Origin: Deltaproteobacteria bacterium
Lineage (GTDB): Bacteria > Desulfobacterota > Binatia > Bin18
Direction of reading: 5' to 3'
Assembly: GCA_016874775.1 (NCBI GenBank)
Contig: VGTJ01000009.1
Coordinates: 1-60,185 of the forward strand
DNA length: 60,185 bases
Shown: positions 8,806 to 18,447 of the stretch, in pieces
Position numbering within the stretch: position 1 is the first letter of the stretch
Layout of the letters: every line of letters begins with the position of its first letter
Notes under the pieces: model-generated
The model's database searches: none
What the model saw: only the letters and a program-made list of their open reading frames with translations
What the model was told of the DNA's origin: nothing
Program-made: the position numbers and the translations under genes

Positions 8806-10326
8806 TTACCTCGTTAGAGTTTTTGTGGCCGTGGTACCGAACGTTCCTGTCACTTTCGTTCCGCTAGTGGTCGTCCCGCTAGTTCTTGGCACTTGAGTGA
8901 CAGTAAAGTTGACGTTTCCATCAGCATCAACACTTGGAGTGACGCAGGCAATATCTTTGATGTCGATAGGAAAGTCTCGCTCAAACTGCGGGAGCATTCC
9001 TTTGAGGCTCTGATCAATTTTGGCCGCCACGGTATTCTCTGCCAGATTGATCAGCCCTATAGTAAGCGCCTGGCTAATCACCCCAAAGCGCGGTGTAGCG
9101 CCGAACTCCTCAAGAGTTATACGTATGGAAGGTGGAGTCGTCGCCGTTCGACACACACCGGTAAATCGCGCCGCGAAGCCTATAGTCACACTGGGATCAT
9201 CAACAATAAGACCAATACCCAAGTTGAACCTGACACGAACGGAGCTTGTATCTCTACGGAACACCTCAACTGCGCGATCATCGTGGAGTTGTCCCCAGTA
9301 CGGATTGGCACTCCCGATATACACAGGAAGATCGAGCGAGATGTCATCGTGAATGATATTACCCACGATTCCCTCGACGAGATCACCGAGTTCTCGCTTC
9401 TGAACACTGATCTTCACTGGAGCGACAAAGTTCTGCCAGAGGGGATGCGCGCGTAACGTACTGCGTCCAACCACAAAGTAATTGCCAACGCCATTCCCGC
9501 CGTCGATCCAGTGGCATGTAGAAGACGTCGCACCAAAGTCTTGCGTATAGATTTCACCGCCGTTTACGAGGAGGGACAACCCCGCGAGACACATACCATC
9601 ACTACCAGTTTTGAAGATAAAGATATCATTAATGTCACTGAGATCGGACACACCTTCGGGCAGCAATTCAAAAGTGAAATCATCGCCACGCTGAAAGTCA
9701 TCTCGCCCATAGTCAAGCCACGTGCCGTGGTTCATATTGAAATCGTTCACCGACACATGAACATCATCATCGGTGTCAGCGTCCGAGACATTCGCAATAC
9801 GTAAACGTACTTGCAGCCGATTGACCTTTATGCGCCCATCAGTTGTCGCAAAGGTTTGCGGTGTGGAAAACGACTCACCAAAAAAGTTATACGCACCGAC
9901 TCGGTAATAGTATCGCGTGTCTCGCGGTAACCCTACGTCGGTATACTCCATTACTGAGGTGTTCCCCGGCACAGCACCGAAAACGGCAATCCGCGTCCAC
10001 GGACCGCTATAGCCAGCGCCGCGGTAGAGGTTATAGCCTTGCTCGTAAGATGAGTTGTCGGTCCACTTGAGCTTGATGGAACTCGCAGTGCGATCAACCA
10101 GAACAGGCTGCCCTGGCGTACGAGGTTTACTGGCTGGATCATCAGGTCCAGGGTCCTGTCCGCCCCCAGCTCCTCCACCACCGATAAGTACTCCCGTCTG
10201 GGAGACCGTAGTGGTATTCGGCAGGTTCACGGCTGCAAACGCGACCGAGGTGAATGATGTTATGAAGGTCAAATAAGCAAGCACAAGGCTCGTAATGGTG
10301 TTTGTCATAGAAAGGTACGTGTTCAC
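8806..10326 (-). CDS. Secreted fibronectin type III domain protein
   Basis: 506 residues from GTG 10326, opening MNTYLSMTNTITSLV, with a signal peptide ending near VAFAA. A Gly-rich linker leads to one fibronectin type III domain at about 85-170 (PGQPVLVDRTASSIKLKWTD through YYYRVGAYNFFGES). The remaining 330 residues show no family I recognise, though they look like beta-rich secreted sequence with a few D-rich turns (SDADTDDDVHV). Its MNT start and context match the two genes downstream, and the three may form one secreted-protein cassette. Confidence 0.65.
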   Translation of the reverse strand: MNTYLSMTNTITSLVLAYLTFITSFTSVAFAAVNLPNTTTVSQTGVLIGGGGAGGGQDPGPDDPASKPRTPGQPVLVDRTASSIKLKWTDNSSYEQGYNLYRGAGYSGPWTRIAVFGAVPGNTSVMEYTDVGLPRDTRYYYRVGAYNFFGESFSTPQTFATTDGRIKVNRLQVRLRIANVSDADTDDDVHVSVNDFNMNHGTWLDYGRDDFQRGDDFTFELLPEGVSDLSDINDIFIFKTGSDGMCLAGLSLLVNGGEIYTQDFGATSSTCHWIDGGNGVGNYFVVGRSTLRAHPLWQNFVAPVKISVQKRELGDLVEGIVGNIIHDDISLDLPVYIGSANPYWGQLHDDRAVEVFRRDTSSVRVRFNLGIGLIVDDPSVTIGFAARFTGVCRTATTPPSIRITLEEFGATPRFGVISQALTIGLINLAENTVAAKIDQSLKGMLPQFERDFPIDIKDIACVTPSVDADGNVNFTVTQVPRTSGTTTSGTKVTGTFGTTATKTLTR

Positions 10327-10360
10327 AAAATGTCTCCCTCTTCCTTTAGCGGATGCAGAT

Positions 10361-10389
10361 ACCGGCTCCCAGCTATTGTGAGAACCGGT
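10361..10389 (-). terminator. Hairpin downstream of the small Cys-rich gene
   Basis: Imperfect stem ACCGGCTC/GAGAACCGGT around AGCTATTGT, 10 bases after the leftward stop at 10399. There is no clear U-run, so terminator function is weakly supported. Confidence 0.35.
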
Positions 10390-10398
10390 GATGATTGA

Positions 10399-10770
10399 TT
10401 ACTTTTGGGGACCGATTTCGGTGATGATGATCCCTTCAAAGGTTGGGCACTCGCCCGAGATGAAGGTGCAACAACTAGAGCTCCCATTATTCATCTGGGT
10501 GTAACACATCCCGAGAGGGCCCTGTCCTGGATTTGATCCTCCAGAGTGGCACGCGCGTTTCGTTGTCATCTTAAAACTGCTGGTTTTTCCGGTTCTGCCC
10601 CTGCTGCCATCACATCCCAAGAAGGAGTAACCGACCTCGTCCGTCATACTGGCGTTAGAATAGTAGGTGGTCTCGATCTCGTTTGCGGGTAGCGCAAAGG
10701 ACTGGACTGTCGTGATACCGATGAGTGCTGCGATCATTCCGAACATCCGTAAAGTTTTCGTGAGTTTCAT
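10399..10770 (-). CDS. Small secreted Cys-rich protein (DUF6289-like)
   Basis: 123 residues with a clean signal peptide (MKLTKTLRMFGMIAALIGIT to FALPA). The mature part starts ANEIETTYYSNASMTDEVGY and carries six cysteines, including a CC pair, consistent with disulfide bonding outside the cytoplasm. The ETTYYSxASxTxxVG opening resembles small exported proteins annotated as DUF6289, mostly of unknown role; that link is recall. Shine-Dalgarno AAAGGAAG precedes the ATG. It sits between two larger secreted-protein genes on the same strand. Confidence 0.6.
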   Translation of the reverse strand: MKLTKTLRMFGMIAALIGITTVQSFALPANEIETTYYSNASMTDEVGYSFLGCDGSRGRTGKTSSFKMTTKRACHSGGSNPGQGPLGMCYTQMNNGSSSCCTFISGECPTFEGIIITEIGPQK

Positions 10771-10911
10771 GACTATTCTTCCTTTCTTTGGTTATTCCCG
10801 GTACGCTACCGGAGCAGCACACCGATACGAAGTTTTTTTGGTTGCCATGGTTACTGGCAGTAGATGAAGAGAACTAAGAAAATGCTGCAACGCGCTGATC
10901 GGTGTGGAGAG

Positions 10912-12042
10912 TTACGGCCCAACTGGGCAGTAACCGTAAGTGACATACATACTTTGCGAAACCTTCATCTGCATGCGTGAAGGAATCACCGACGAGCCGA
11001 CTGAGAGAATTTTGGTATTAACGCCATCAAGGGTTTGCTTCTGCGTGTCCCAGCCAAACCAACCGGCACCACGCCGTACTTTGATCTGTGCACCAGCGGG
11101 GGTATGGAATCGTCCTTGCGCAGCAGCATTCCACAGCGTTTCAAGCGTTCGCCAGCTTCCCGACTGAACGTACTTGGTTCGTTCTACGCACGTGTTGGCA
11201 AAAGCAGCTCTGGTCGTACTGGTTGTAGAGGTGCGGCTCTTCGTGCTCACTGAATCGCGTAACTCAGGAACAGGTAAGATCGTCACCAGCGAACCATCAG
11301 CTCCCGAGAACACCAACACCTGGCCTTGAGTGGCATCAACCAACGCAAGGTCAGCAACTCCGTCTTTGTTGAGGTCACCGACCACCGTATCACCGGCAAC
11401 TTGTCCCAGGGGCTCTGTCAAAGCTGCTTCTTCCGAACGAGGGTCTGCAGTTCTTCGTGCGCTTAGTCTCTTTCCACTAAGTGGTGAGAATAGTGAAAGT
11501 GGACCATCGCTTGATTCCTTAACAACAAGATCAGTGATTCCATCACCGTCGCGATCTTCAACCCCGGAGAACCACTGGCCAAAGGGCATTAGGGGGTCTG
11601 GCTTTTCACTCTTCACGATAGCCAACACACCGTTTCCAGCTCCAGAAAGGACGATGATCTGACCATGAGTAGGGTCACCCACCGCGATATCAGCCACCGC
11701 ATCGGCATTGATGTCTCCAAGCCCCACCAGCGGGTGGTCAAGGTCCGCATCTTGCGGATCAGTCGTGGTAAGTGTCGCTTGGGGATGGCAGTTGGCTCCA
11801 CCCTCATCGCAGTAAAAGACATCACATTTCACCGTGCCGCTCTGCGGATTGGTTTCACACTTCTCACACCTCGTGGCCGGTTTGATGCCAGGAAGGCCAC
11901 CCACCTGGGCGCAGTTAAAGCCGTTATTTTCAAGTTCGGTCTTCGCTGCGGCTTGGACAGACACTGCTCCTCCAAGGACACTGAGGAACAGGGGAATGAC
12001 AAGCGCGGCACGTTTCATCGCTATCGGATGCGTGAGTCTCAT
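10912..12042 (-). CDS. Secreted FG-GAP/VCBS repeat protein
   Basis: 376 residues; signal peptide near the start (MKRAALVIPLFLSVLGGAVS to VQA, possible internal start at residue 9). A cysteine cluster follows (CEKC, C..FYC, C). At least three integrin-alpha-like FG-GAP repeats then carry calcium loops: DINADAVADIAVGDP (about 109), DRDGDGITDLVV (about 159) and DLNKDGVADLALVD (about 223). The carboxy-terminal 110 residues have two further cysteines and no recognised domain. Likely a surface or adhesion protein. It is the upstream-most member of the leftward secreted block. Confidence 0.7.
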   Translation of the reverse strand: MRLTHPIAMKRAALVIPLFLSVLGGAVSVQAAAKTELENNGFNCAQVGGLPGIKPATRCEKCETNPQSGTVKCDVFYCDEGGANCHPQATLTTTDPQDADLDHPLVGLGDINADAVADIAVGDPTHGQIIVLSGAGNGVLAIVKSEKPDPLMPFGQWFSGVEDRDGDGITDLVVKESSDGPLSLFSPLSGKRLSARRTADPRSEEAALTEPLGQVAGDTVVGDLNKDGVADLALVDATQGQVLVFSGADGSLVTILPVPELRDSVSTKSRTSTTSTTRAAFANTCVERTKYVQSGSWRTLETLWNAAAQGRFHTPAGAQIKVRRGAGWFGWDTQKQTLDGVNTKILSVGSSVIPSRMQMKVSQSMYVTYGYCPVGP

Positions 12043-12284
12043 AGTTACTTTGCCTTTCTTGGGTTGATTGATTGTTCGTTCGAGGGTGTCTTAGACAGAT
12101 AGTGAGCTGCAGCATGCAGTGACGCTTGCTTCAGTACAGTCTGCACACGGCCAACGGATTCGTACGCTCCTGCGGGTTTCTAAGGTGCCCATTCTTCTTC
12201 TCCTGCTGACTTTTGCTCTTTAGGCGTGACGGGGGTGTGCCATGCGACGGCACAGTGCCGCAGAGACGGCGGCGGCGGCTGTCG

Positions 12285-12317
12285 CACTTCTCAACGAAGT
12301 GTCAACTGTCGCGACAG
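12285..12317. promoter_or_regulatory. Stacked palindromes upstream of the TPR regulator-like gene
   Basis: A hairpin CACTTC-TCAAC-GAAGTG (12285-12301) is followed four bases later by the perfect 12-bp palindrome CTGTCGCGACAG (12306-12317). A TGTCG half-site recurs just after. They lie in a 415-base gap without a supportable gene (12043-12457) and look like operator sites, possibly for autoregulation. The binding protein is unknown. Confidence 0.4.
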
Positions 12318-12511
12318 GGGTGTCGTCTTTTTCTGTCTAAGAGAAGAAAATATCCGCGTTACTTCAGGACTTTGTGCAAAGGTAGAGTTGGTATCAACCT
12401 TGCTCTGATGTTCTCAGTAACAGCATCACACTGTAGACTACGCGGTGCGGGGGATTCATGCTTGAAGGTGCACAACGACAGCACGCTAGCCGTGGGGGGA
12501 TAATTCAATTC

Positions 12512-15016
12512 ATGTTCCGTACAAAAGACGACAAGCGGTTAGTCGATACAACTCGTAACGCGCTATCGCATTCGCCACCAAAACAGGTCAGCCGCCTTGC
12601 TCTCTCGAAGCTAACCGATCGTGTACCTCGTGACATGACCAGTGGGATCAGGCATTTCTCGGAACCAGAACAACAACTCCTGAGCATCGCGGCACTGCTT
12701 GGCATGGAAGTCTCTGTGCATGAAGTCGCTCGTGTCGCCACCATTCCCCCGCAAGAGGTCGCTATCACGTTCACACGCGCGGTGGCCGTGGGAATTTTAA
12801 TCGAGCAGCGCGGAGATCGTTTCCGTTTTGCTGATGAACGGCTGCGCAACACGACTCTGACGACGCTTGAGCCGCACGAAAGTCTCGCTGTGCACGCTCG
12901 CGCTGCAAAGCTCTTGACTGGCTCAGCACCAGACCGTGTCCTGCGTCGTGTCTCCCACGCGTTCACTGCCGCTCGACGTTCTACAGAGGATGCCCTTACC
13001 GCCGTCCACATCGCCCGTGAGGCAGCGGTGGTGTTGCAAGGAGCAGATGACTTCGAACAAGCGACGAGTCTCCTTGGGCGAGCGATTGAACTTCACGATG
13101 CAGCCGCACTCCCAGGACCATTTTCCACTCTGATAGTCGAGCATGCGGAAGCAGTTCTGGCGTGTGGACTCCTTGCCGAAGCACGCCCACTGTTTCACCG
13201 CGCCGCGCAACTTGCCGAATTTGAAAATGATGTATCAACTTTAGCACGTGCGGCATTAGGTCTTGGGGGCGTATGGGTACGGGAGCATCGCCTCACTGAA
13301 GAAGCAGAGCGCGTCAGTGCGCTCCAACGTCGTGCGTGTGAGGCTCTTCCTGCTGACGCTGCCGTGCTCCGTGCGCGACTCTCCGTTCGACTCGCCGCCG
13401 AGAGTGTGTACCGCGGCGGATCAGAAGATGCAGTCGGCGAAGCGGTACATGCTACTCGTAGCACCGGTGACGCCCGTGCACTTGCTGAAGCCTTGTCTCT
13501 GTATCACCACACCCTCCTCACCCCAGCACACGCGAAACCTCGGCTTGCTGTCGCAAACGAGCTGATCGCTACAGCCGCAAACGCTCACGACAAACTCCTC
13601 TCCTTGATGGGTCTCTGCTGGCGCGCTGCGGATTTATTCTTGCTTGCCGACCCTTCAGCCACTATCGCACTGACAGAACTCCGCTTGCGTGCAGACACGT
13701 TGCGCTGTCAGAGCATTCTGTTCATCGTGCAGGCGATGGAAGTCATGCTTGCCATCCGCGCCGGCCAATTCGCCCAAGCCGAGGAGGCGGCAACCGCCTG
13801 TTATGCGCTCGGCACTGAAGCTGGCGATGCTGATGCGTTAGCGTACTATGGCGCACATTTAGCAGCGATTCGCTTCTTTCAAGGACGCGAAACAGAACTC
13901 GCTGACCTTGCCGCATCAGTAGCAGCCTCGCCTGTCGTCACCGAGCGTGATCAATCCTTTACTATGGCTGCTGCGTTATTCGCGCTACGGCGAGGAGATC
14001 TTCATCAAGCTCGGGCGATATTAGAGCGTGTGAAGCGCGATGGTCTCGAGAGCATCGTACCTACGAGTTCCTGGTTGCTGACCATGCAAGCCATCATCGA
14101 CATTGCCGCAGCACTCAAGGACAAACAGATAGCCCACGCCGCCTATGCTGCACTCTTGCCCTATGCGGACTTGCCGATCATGGCTTCCCTGGCGGTTGTG
14201 TGCTTCGGTTCTGCTCACCGTCCGTTAGGTGTTGCTGCGTTAGCCTGTGGACAGATTGACCTCGCCATAGAACACTTTGAGTCAGCAATTGCAGCGAACG
14301 AGCGCCTCGGGCATCGACCAGCGGCAACGCAAGCTCGAGCGGAACTCGCATTAGCGCTCCTCCAGCGTGGCAGCACTGGGGATGAATCGCGTGGGCGCGT
14401 GCTCATGACTGAAGCAATAGCAGAAGGCACCGCCTTGGGAATGAATGGTCTGGTTGCACGCTGGCAGCAGGCCCTGGTCGCCTTACGAGAAACTCGTTCA
14501 GTATCCATACCTTCGGTCAGTGTTACGTCTGCACCACAAGGCGGTTGGCGTATCGCACTGGGCGAACACGTAGCAACCGTTCCGGACTTAGTTGGTATGC
14601 GCTATATCGCCCGGCTTGTCACGGCGCCCGATCAGGATATAGCAGCGGTCACGCTCGTTATCGACGAGGGAACCGCACCGCCTATCAATGGTGGCCAGGA
14701 AGTTATGGATACCAAGACTCTGCCTGCGGTACGGGAACGCATTTGCACGCTCAGGCAACAACCAGTGCTCCTGTCGGAAGAACAAGACGAACTTGATACA
14801 CTTACGCACGAGCTTGCGTGTGCCATCGGTCTCGGAGGACGAACGCGATCCTTTGCTGATGTACCAGAGCGGGCTCGTACGGCAGTCAGAAAAGCGGTCA
14901 AACGTGCGCTTGCGCAAGTCGCTGCTGCCAATCCAGTCGTCGGGCAATATCTCGCTACACGGATTGAAACTGGTGCGGTATGTCGTTACCGTAGTGAAGC
15001 GAACAGGGGGATGTAA
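12512..15016 (+). CDS. TPR-type MalT/LuxR-like ATPase relative lacking its ATPase module
   Basis: About 834 residues from ATG 12512; an alternative ATG is at 12458. A winged-helix-like segment (SEPEQQLLSIAALLGMEVS to FRFADERLR) is followed by long helical TPR-like repeats. The carboxy-terminal module carries ELACAIGLGGRTR, then ERARTAVRKAVKRALAQ and TGAVCRYR. That end matches what I know from large AAA/TPR signal-transduction ATPases, which usually continue upstream with a Walker A/B domain. No P-loop is visible here, so the protein is amino-terminally short or a degenerate paralogue. It may act as a regulatory scaffold. It is followed 106 bases later by the ABC exporter genes. Confidence 0.65.
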   Translation: MFRTKDDKRLVDTTRNALSHSPPKQVSRLALSKLTDRVPRDMTSGIRHFSEPEQQLLSIAALLGMEVSVHEVARVATIPPQEVAITFTRAVAVGILIEQRGDRFRFADERLRNTTLTTLEPHESLAVHARAAKLLTGSAPDRVLRRVSHAFTAARRSTEDALTAVHIAREAAVVLQGADDFEQATSLLGRAIELHDAAALPGPFSTLIVEHAEAVLACGLLAEARPLFHRAAQLAEFENDVSTLARAALGLGGVWVREHRLTEEAERVSALQRRACEALPADAAVLRARLSVRLAAESVYRGGSEDAVGEAVHATRSTGDARALAEALSLYHHTLLTPAHAKPRLAVANELIATAANAHDKLLSLMGLCWRAADLFLLADPSATIALTELRLRADTLRCQSILFIVQAMEVMLAIRAGQFAQAEEAATACYALGTEAGDADALAYYGAHLAAIRFFQGRETELADLAASVAASPVVTERDQSFTMAAALFALRRGDLHQARAILERVKRDGLESIVPTSSWLLTMQAIIDIAAALKDKQIAHAAYAALLPYADLPIMASLAVVCFGSAHRPLGVAALACGQIDLAIEHFESAIAANERLGHRPAATQARAELALALLQRGSTGDESRGRVLMTEAIAEGTALGMNGLVARWQQALVALRETRSVSIPSVSVTSAPQGGWRIALGEHVATVPDLVGMRYIARLVTAPDQDIAAVTLVIDEGTAPPINGGQEVMDTKTLPAVRERICTLRQQPVLLSEEQDELDTLTHELACAIGLGGRTRSFADVPERARTAVRKAVKRALAQVAAANPVVGQYLATRIETGAVCRYRSEANRGM

Positions 15017-15122
15017 AACCGCCCTTTCTCTCTTTACCCTCTCTGTCGTCGACAACACTCAACAAGAGTGTTGTCACCTTTAGGGCTACACGAGTATAGA
15101 CGTTGATAGAGGGGATTCTGCC

Positions 15123-15824
15123 ATGATCGCGGTCAATCAGGTCTCGCGCATCTATCGTCGTGGCGCCGATGAAGTGCATGCACTCGAAGGAGTCAACTTA
15201 CAGATTCCAGATGGGACTTTTGCGGCACTGATGGGGCCTTCTGGCTCGGGAAAGTCGACACTGCTGAACCTCATCGCTGGACTGGATCAACCTTCTTCCG
15301 GGAACATTCTCGTCGATGGGCAAAACGTCAGTGGGATGAGTGAAAACCAACTCGCGGCGTGGCGCGCAGCGCACGTAGGGTTTGTGTTTCAGTTCTATAA
15401 CTTGCTTCCCGTCCTCAGTGCTGCCGAGAATGTTGAAGTGCCTTTGCTCCTCACACGCTTGTCGAAATCCGACCGCCGCAAACATGTAGAGACCGCCTTG
15501 AATATCGTCGGGCTAACTGAGCGGAAACATCATCGTCCAAACCAGCTATCCGGTGGTGAGCAACAACGCGTGGCGATTGCACGAGCGATTGTCGTCGATC
15601 CTGCCCTACTCGTAGCAGATGAGCCAACCGGCGACTTAGATGCAAAAAATGCCTACGACATTCTCGACCTGTTACGCCGCTTGAAGAACGAGTTTCATAA
15701 GACCATCGTCATGGTTACGCACGATCCGCGAGCGCAGCGCTATGTGGATCAGACGTTTCACCTGGATAAAGGCGTGTTGGTGAACGGAGAGGCAAAGAAT
15801 GAAGAATTAAGAATGAAAAATTAA
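15123..15824 (+). CDS. ABC transporter ATP-binding protein (MacB/LolD type)
   Basis: 233-residue ATPase with Walker [10 protein letters not shown] (about 38-46), Q-loop in FVFQFYN, signature [14 protein letters not shown] (about 140), Walker [13 protein letters not shown], and the switch histidine in VTHDP. It energises the two FtsX-type permeases downstream, probably exporting a substrate or lipoprotein across the envelope with the HlyD-like adaptor. The last residues ([11 protein letters not shown]) are encoded by a heptamer repeat tract that starts at 15795, inside the gene. The ancestral stop has therefore probably been replaced by repeat sequence. Confidence 0.92.
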   Translation: MIAVNQVSRIYRRGADEVHALEGVNLQIPDGTFAALMGPSGSGKSTLLNLIAGLDQPSSGNILVDGQNVSGMSENQLAAWRAAHVGFVFQFYNLLPVLSAAENVEVPLLLTRLSKSDRRKHVETALNIVGLTERKHHRPNQLSGGEQQRVAIARAIVVDPALLVADEPTGDLDAKNAYDILDLLRRLKNEFHKTIVMVTHDPRAQRYVDQTFHLDKGVLVNGEAKNEELRMKN

Positions 15825-15829
15825 AAATT
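15795..15829. repeat. Heptamer tract, AAGAATG/AAAAATT family
   Basis: Five consecutive seven-base units in perfect register: AAGAATG, AAGAATT, AAGAATG, AAAAATT, AAAAATT. The tract overlaps the last codons of the ABC ATPase and continues past its stop. The inverse complement of the same units forms the tract at 17141-17196. Confidence 0.85.
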
Positions 15830-15908
15830 GAAGACCAGAAAATATCCATTGCCTTGTTGTTCGCTAGTTCTTTTCGTTGTTTTCATTCTCCATTTTGCAT
15901 TTTCTCAT

Positions 15909-17084
15909 ATGAGCACCTGGACTCTCATTCGACGCAATCTTGGGCGCAATCGCACGCGGACGCTTCTCACGACACTCGCGATTGCGTTTTCTATTTTCCT
16001 CGTGTGCGCGGTGATGACGCTTCCGTCAGTGCGGGATTCGATTCTTTCAGGCTCGTCTCATGGCCGACGGCTCGTTGTGCACCACAAGTATGGGATTGCG
16101 TACGAGAATCTCCCAGTCGCGTACGCTCAGCGTGTTCGCGGCATTGCCCACGTCGAGGGAGTCACGCATCTGACCTGGTTCGGGGGCATCTACACAGAGG
16201 CGAAGGACTTCTTTCCCAGCTATGCTGTAGATACCAGCACCTTCGGTGAGACACTGGGTGAGTACCAATTTAATCCAACAGAACTGGCCCTATTTCAGAA
16301 AACTCGCAATGGCGCGCTGATTGGCATTCGCACGATGGAGAAATTCGGCTGGAAAGTTGGCGACGAAGTCACCCTGCGTAATAGCGTCTGGTTTAACATC
16401 AGCTTGACCTTCAAAATCGTCGGCACCATTCCTGACGTGAGCCCAATGTCCTCAACTCTCTTCCTGTTCCAACGCGAGTATTTTGAGGAGGCACTGCGTC
16501 CTTATGAAAACTTGGGCGCAACTGGTTGGATTAGCCAGTTGGTCGTGATGGTCGACGCGCCGGAGAATCTCTCAAGCGTGAGCACTGCAATTGATGAACA
16601 ATTTCGCAATTCGTCTCACCCAACGCTGACAGAGACACAGTACGCGTTTACAGCAGCCTACTTGAGCTCATTCGACGGTATTATTCAGGTGATTATGTTC
16701 GTCCGCTTCCTCGTAGTCGCCGCGATTATCCTGATTGCTGCGAACACCGCGGCGATGAGCGTACGAGAACGGATCAGCGAAGTGGCAGCGCTGAAGACCA
16801 TCGGATTTCCTCGGCGCACGATTTTTTCCTTGCTCCTGAGCGAAGCACTCTTAATTGCGAGCTTAGGTGGTCTGTTGGGCGCCTTGCCGGCGTACCTCAT
16901 CCTCAATGCTGGAAAAAGCTCCTGGTCTCCGTTTCTGGGTCCACTCTCGCTGTTTCTAATGCCGGTGTCGGTCATGATTCAGGGCATATTTATCGCTCTG
17001 TTTGTCGGCATCTTGTCGGGAGTGATTCCCTCACGTGGCGCGGCACGGTTGAACGTAGCGACAGCATTACGACAAATCACCTGA
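15909..17084 (+). CDS. ABC transporter permease, FtsX/MacB type
   Basis: About 391 residues from ATG 15909 (MSTWTLIRRNLGRNRTRTLL). This start is chosen over an upstream in-frame ATG at 15828, because the intervening codons are repeat-derived. There is one amino-terminal membrane segment (about 20-40), a large periplasmic MacB_PCD-like domain, then three membrane segments in an FtsX domain (about 260-385) with AAMSVRERISEVAALKTIGF and the closing GAARLNVATALRQI. It pairs with the second permease at 17203 and the ATPase upstream. No good Shine-Dalgarno is visible, since the upstream gap is repeat sequence. Confidence 0.88.
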   Translation: MSTWTLIRRNLGRNRTRTLLTTLAIAFSIFLVCAVMTLPSVRDSILSGSSHGRRLVVHHKYGIAYENLPVAYAQRVRGIAHVEGVTHLTWFGGIYTEAKDFFPSYAVDTSTFGETLGEYQFNPTELALFQKTRNGALIGIRTMEKFGWKVGDEVTLRNSVWFNISLTFKIVGTIPDVSPMSSTLFLFQREYFEEALRPYENLGATGWISQLVVMVDAPENLSSVSTAIDEQFRNSSHPTLTETQYAFTAAYLSSFDGIIQVIMFVRFLVVAAIILIAANTAAMSVRERISEVAALKTIGFPRRTIFSLLLSEALLIASLGGLLGALPAYLILNAGKSSWSPFLGPLSLFLMPVSVMIQGIFIALFVGILSGVIPSRGAARLNVATALRQIT

Positions 17085-17140
17085 AGATAATGTAAAATGT
17101 AAAATTCTAAGATGAAGAGAACTCTCTTCTCACTCTTTTT

Positions 17141-17196
17141 CATTCTTCATTCTTCATTCTTCATTCTTCATTCTTGATTTTTAATTCTTAATTGGC
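17141..17196. repeat. Heptamer tract, CATTCTT family
   Basis: CATTCTT occurs five times in exact seven-base register (17141-17175). It is followed by GATTTTT, AATTCTT and AATTGGC in the same register. The tract fills the gap between the two permease genes and ends 6 bases before the second permease ATG. Confidence 0.9.
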
Positions 17197-17202
17197 GAAG
17201 CC

Positions 17203-18378
17203 ATGAGTGTTCCCCTCAAATACAACTTCCGTAACTTACTCGTGCGCAAGATGACGACGCTAGCGACAGCGGGCGGCATCGCACTAGTTGTGCTCGTCAC
17301 CATTCTCCTGCTCTCGCTCGTTTCTGGCCTGCGACAAATGTTGATCTCCGCCGGAGACCCAAACCAGTTGATCGCCATGCGCAAAGGCGCCACCAGCGAC
17401 GTCATGAGCTTTGTTTCACGCGAGGCCGTGCAAGCCTTGCGCTATCTTCCCGGTGTCGCCCAGACCCCAACGGGAGAACCGTTAGTGTCCCCCGAGTTCA
17501 TTTCTCAACCACAATTACCCACCAAAAAGGGCGGAAAAGAAATGGTCCTCGTCCGGGGCGTGACCCCGATGGGTTTCCTGGTGCATGATAATTTGCGCAT
17601 CGTTGAGGGCCGGGCACCAACTCCAGCAGTGCGCGAGGCGGTCGTAGGCGTAGCGGCTTCGCAGCGTTATCAAGGTCTTGGCCTTGGCGAAACCCTCAGT
17701 TTCGGGGATCGGGCATGGAAAATTGTCGGGCTCTTTGCCGCTGACGGTTCAGCCTTCGAGTCAGAGGTGTGGATCGATGTTGGTGATTTATTCAAGGACG
17801 GGAATGCCGCTGGTTGCTCAGGAGTGCGATTAGTCACAGCTTCCGGAGCAGACCAGGAAACGCTGGTCCGCCGCATCGCCGAGGACCCGCGTATTTCGCT
17901 CGATGCCAAGCCGGAAATCGTCTACTACGAAGAACAAGCCGAAGGAGCCAAAGCGTTGTATGCACTAACGATCCTGCTGGCGATCATTATGGGAACCGGC
18001 GCAATCTTCGGTGCGATGAATACGATGTTCGCTGCAGTCGCTCATCGTACGGCGGAAATTGGTACCCTACGTGCGCTCGGGTTCAGTCGTGGTTCTATTC
18101 TGGTTTCTTTCGTCAGTGAATCGTTATGCCTGGCGTTGCTCGGTTATGTCATTGGCGTAATTCTGGGAATAGGAGCCGTCGAGTTGGTGAATCGATTCAT
18201 GCAGGGCGTCGCATTTCAACTGCCGTCGTTCTCCACTGCGGTGGTAACCCTACGTGTCTCTGCCGTGTCATTACTCATCGCCTTCGGTCTCGCAGTAGCA
18301 ATGGGCCTCATCGGCGGCTTCTTCCCCGCGCGCCGAGCAGCGAAACTACAAGTGACCGAAGCACTGCGACGAGGGTAA
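17203..18378 (+). CDS. ABC transporter permease, FtsX/MacB type (second subunit)
   Basis: 391 residues with an amino-terminal membrane helix (TLATAGGIALVVLVTILLLS, about 19-40), a MacB_PCD-like extracytoplasmic domain, and an FtsX domain with three helices (about 245-385) containing HRTAEIGTLRALGFSRGSIL and FFPARRAAKLQVTEALRRG. It is the partner of the permease at 15909, with the ATPase at 15123 and the adaptor at 18593 completing a MacAB-like system. The heptamer tract upstream leaves no recognisable Shine-Dalgarno, so translation may be inefficient or leader-independent. Confidence 0.9.
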   Translation: MSVPLKYNFRNLLVRKMTTLATAGGIALVVLVTILLLSLVSGLRQMLISAGDPNQLIAMRKGATSDVMSFVSREAVQALRYLPGVAQTPTGEPLVSPEFISQPQLPTKKGGKEMVLVRGVTPMGFLVHDNLRIVEGRAPTPAVREAVVGVAASQRYQGLGLGETLSFGDRAWKIVGLFAADGSAFESEVWIDVGDLFKDGNAAGCSGVRLVTASGADQETLVRRIAEDPRISLDAKPEIVYYEEQAEGAKALYALTILLAIIMGTGAIFGAMNTMFAAVAHRTAEIGTLRALGFSRGSILVSFVSESLCLALLGYVIGVILGIGAVELVNRFMQGVAFQLPSFSTAVVTLRVSAVSLLIAFGLAVAMGLIGGFFPARRAAKLQVTEALRRG

Positions 18379-18447
18379 AACAATGAAGAATTGAGCATGC
18401 AGATGAAGAGCAGACCATTGACTGTTGCTGTTCGCGCCTCAGTCTTT

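Noticed and set aside
12070-12110. tRNA-like GTTCGAGGG stretch
   Set aside because: No cloverleaf arms can be formed around it. I found no tRNA in the window.
17141-17196. CRISPR-like array
   Set aside because: Units are 7 bases without spacers; these are tandem repeats.
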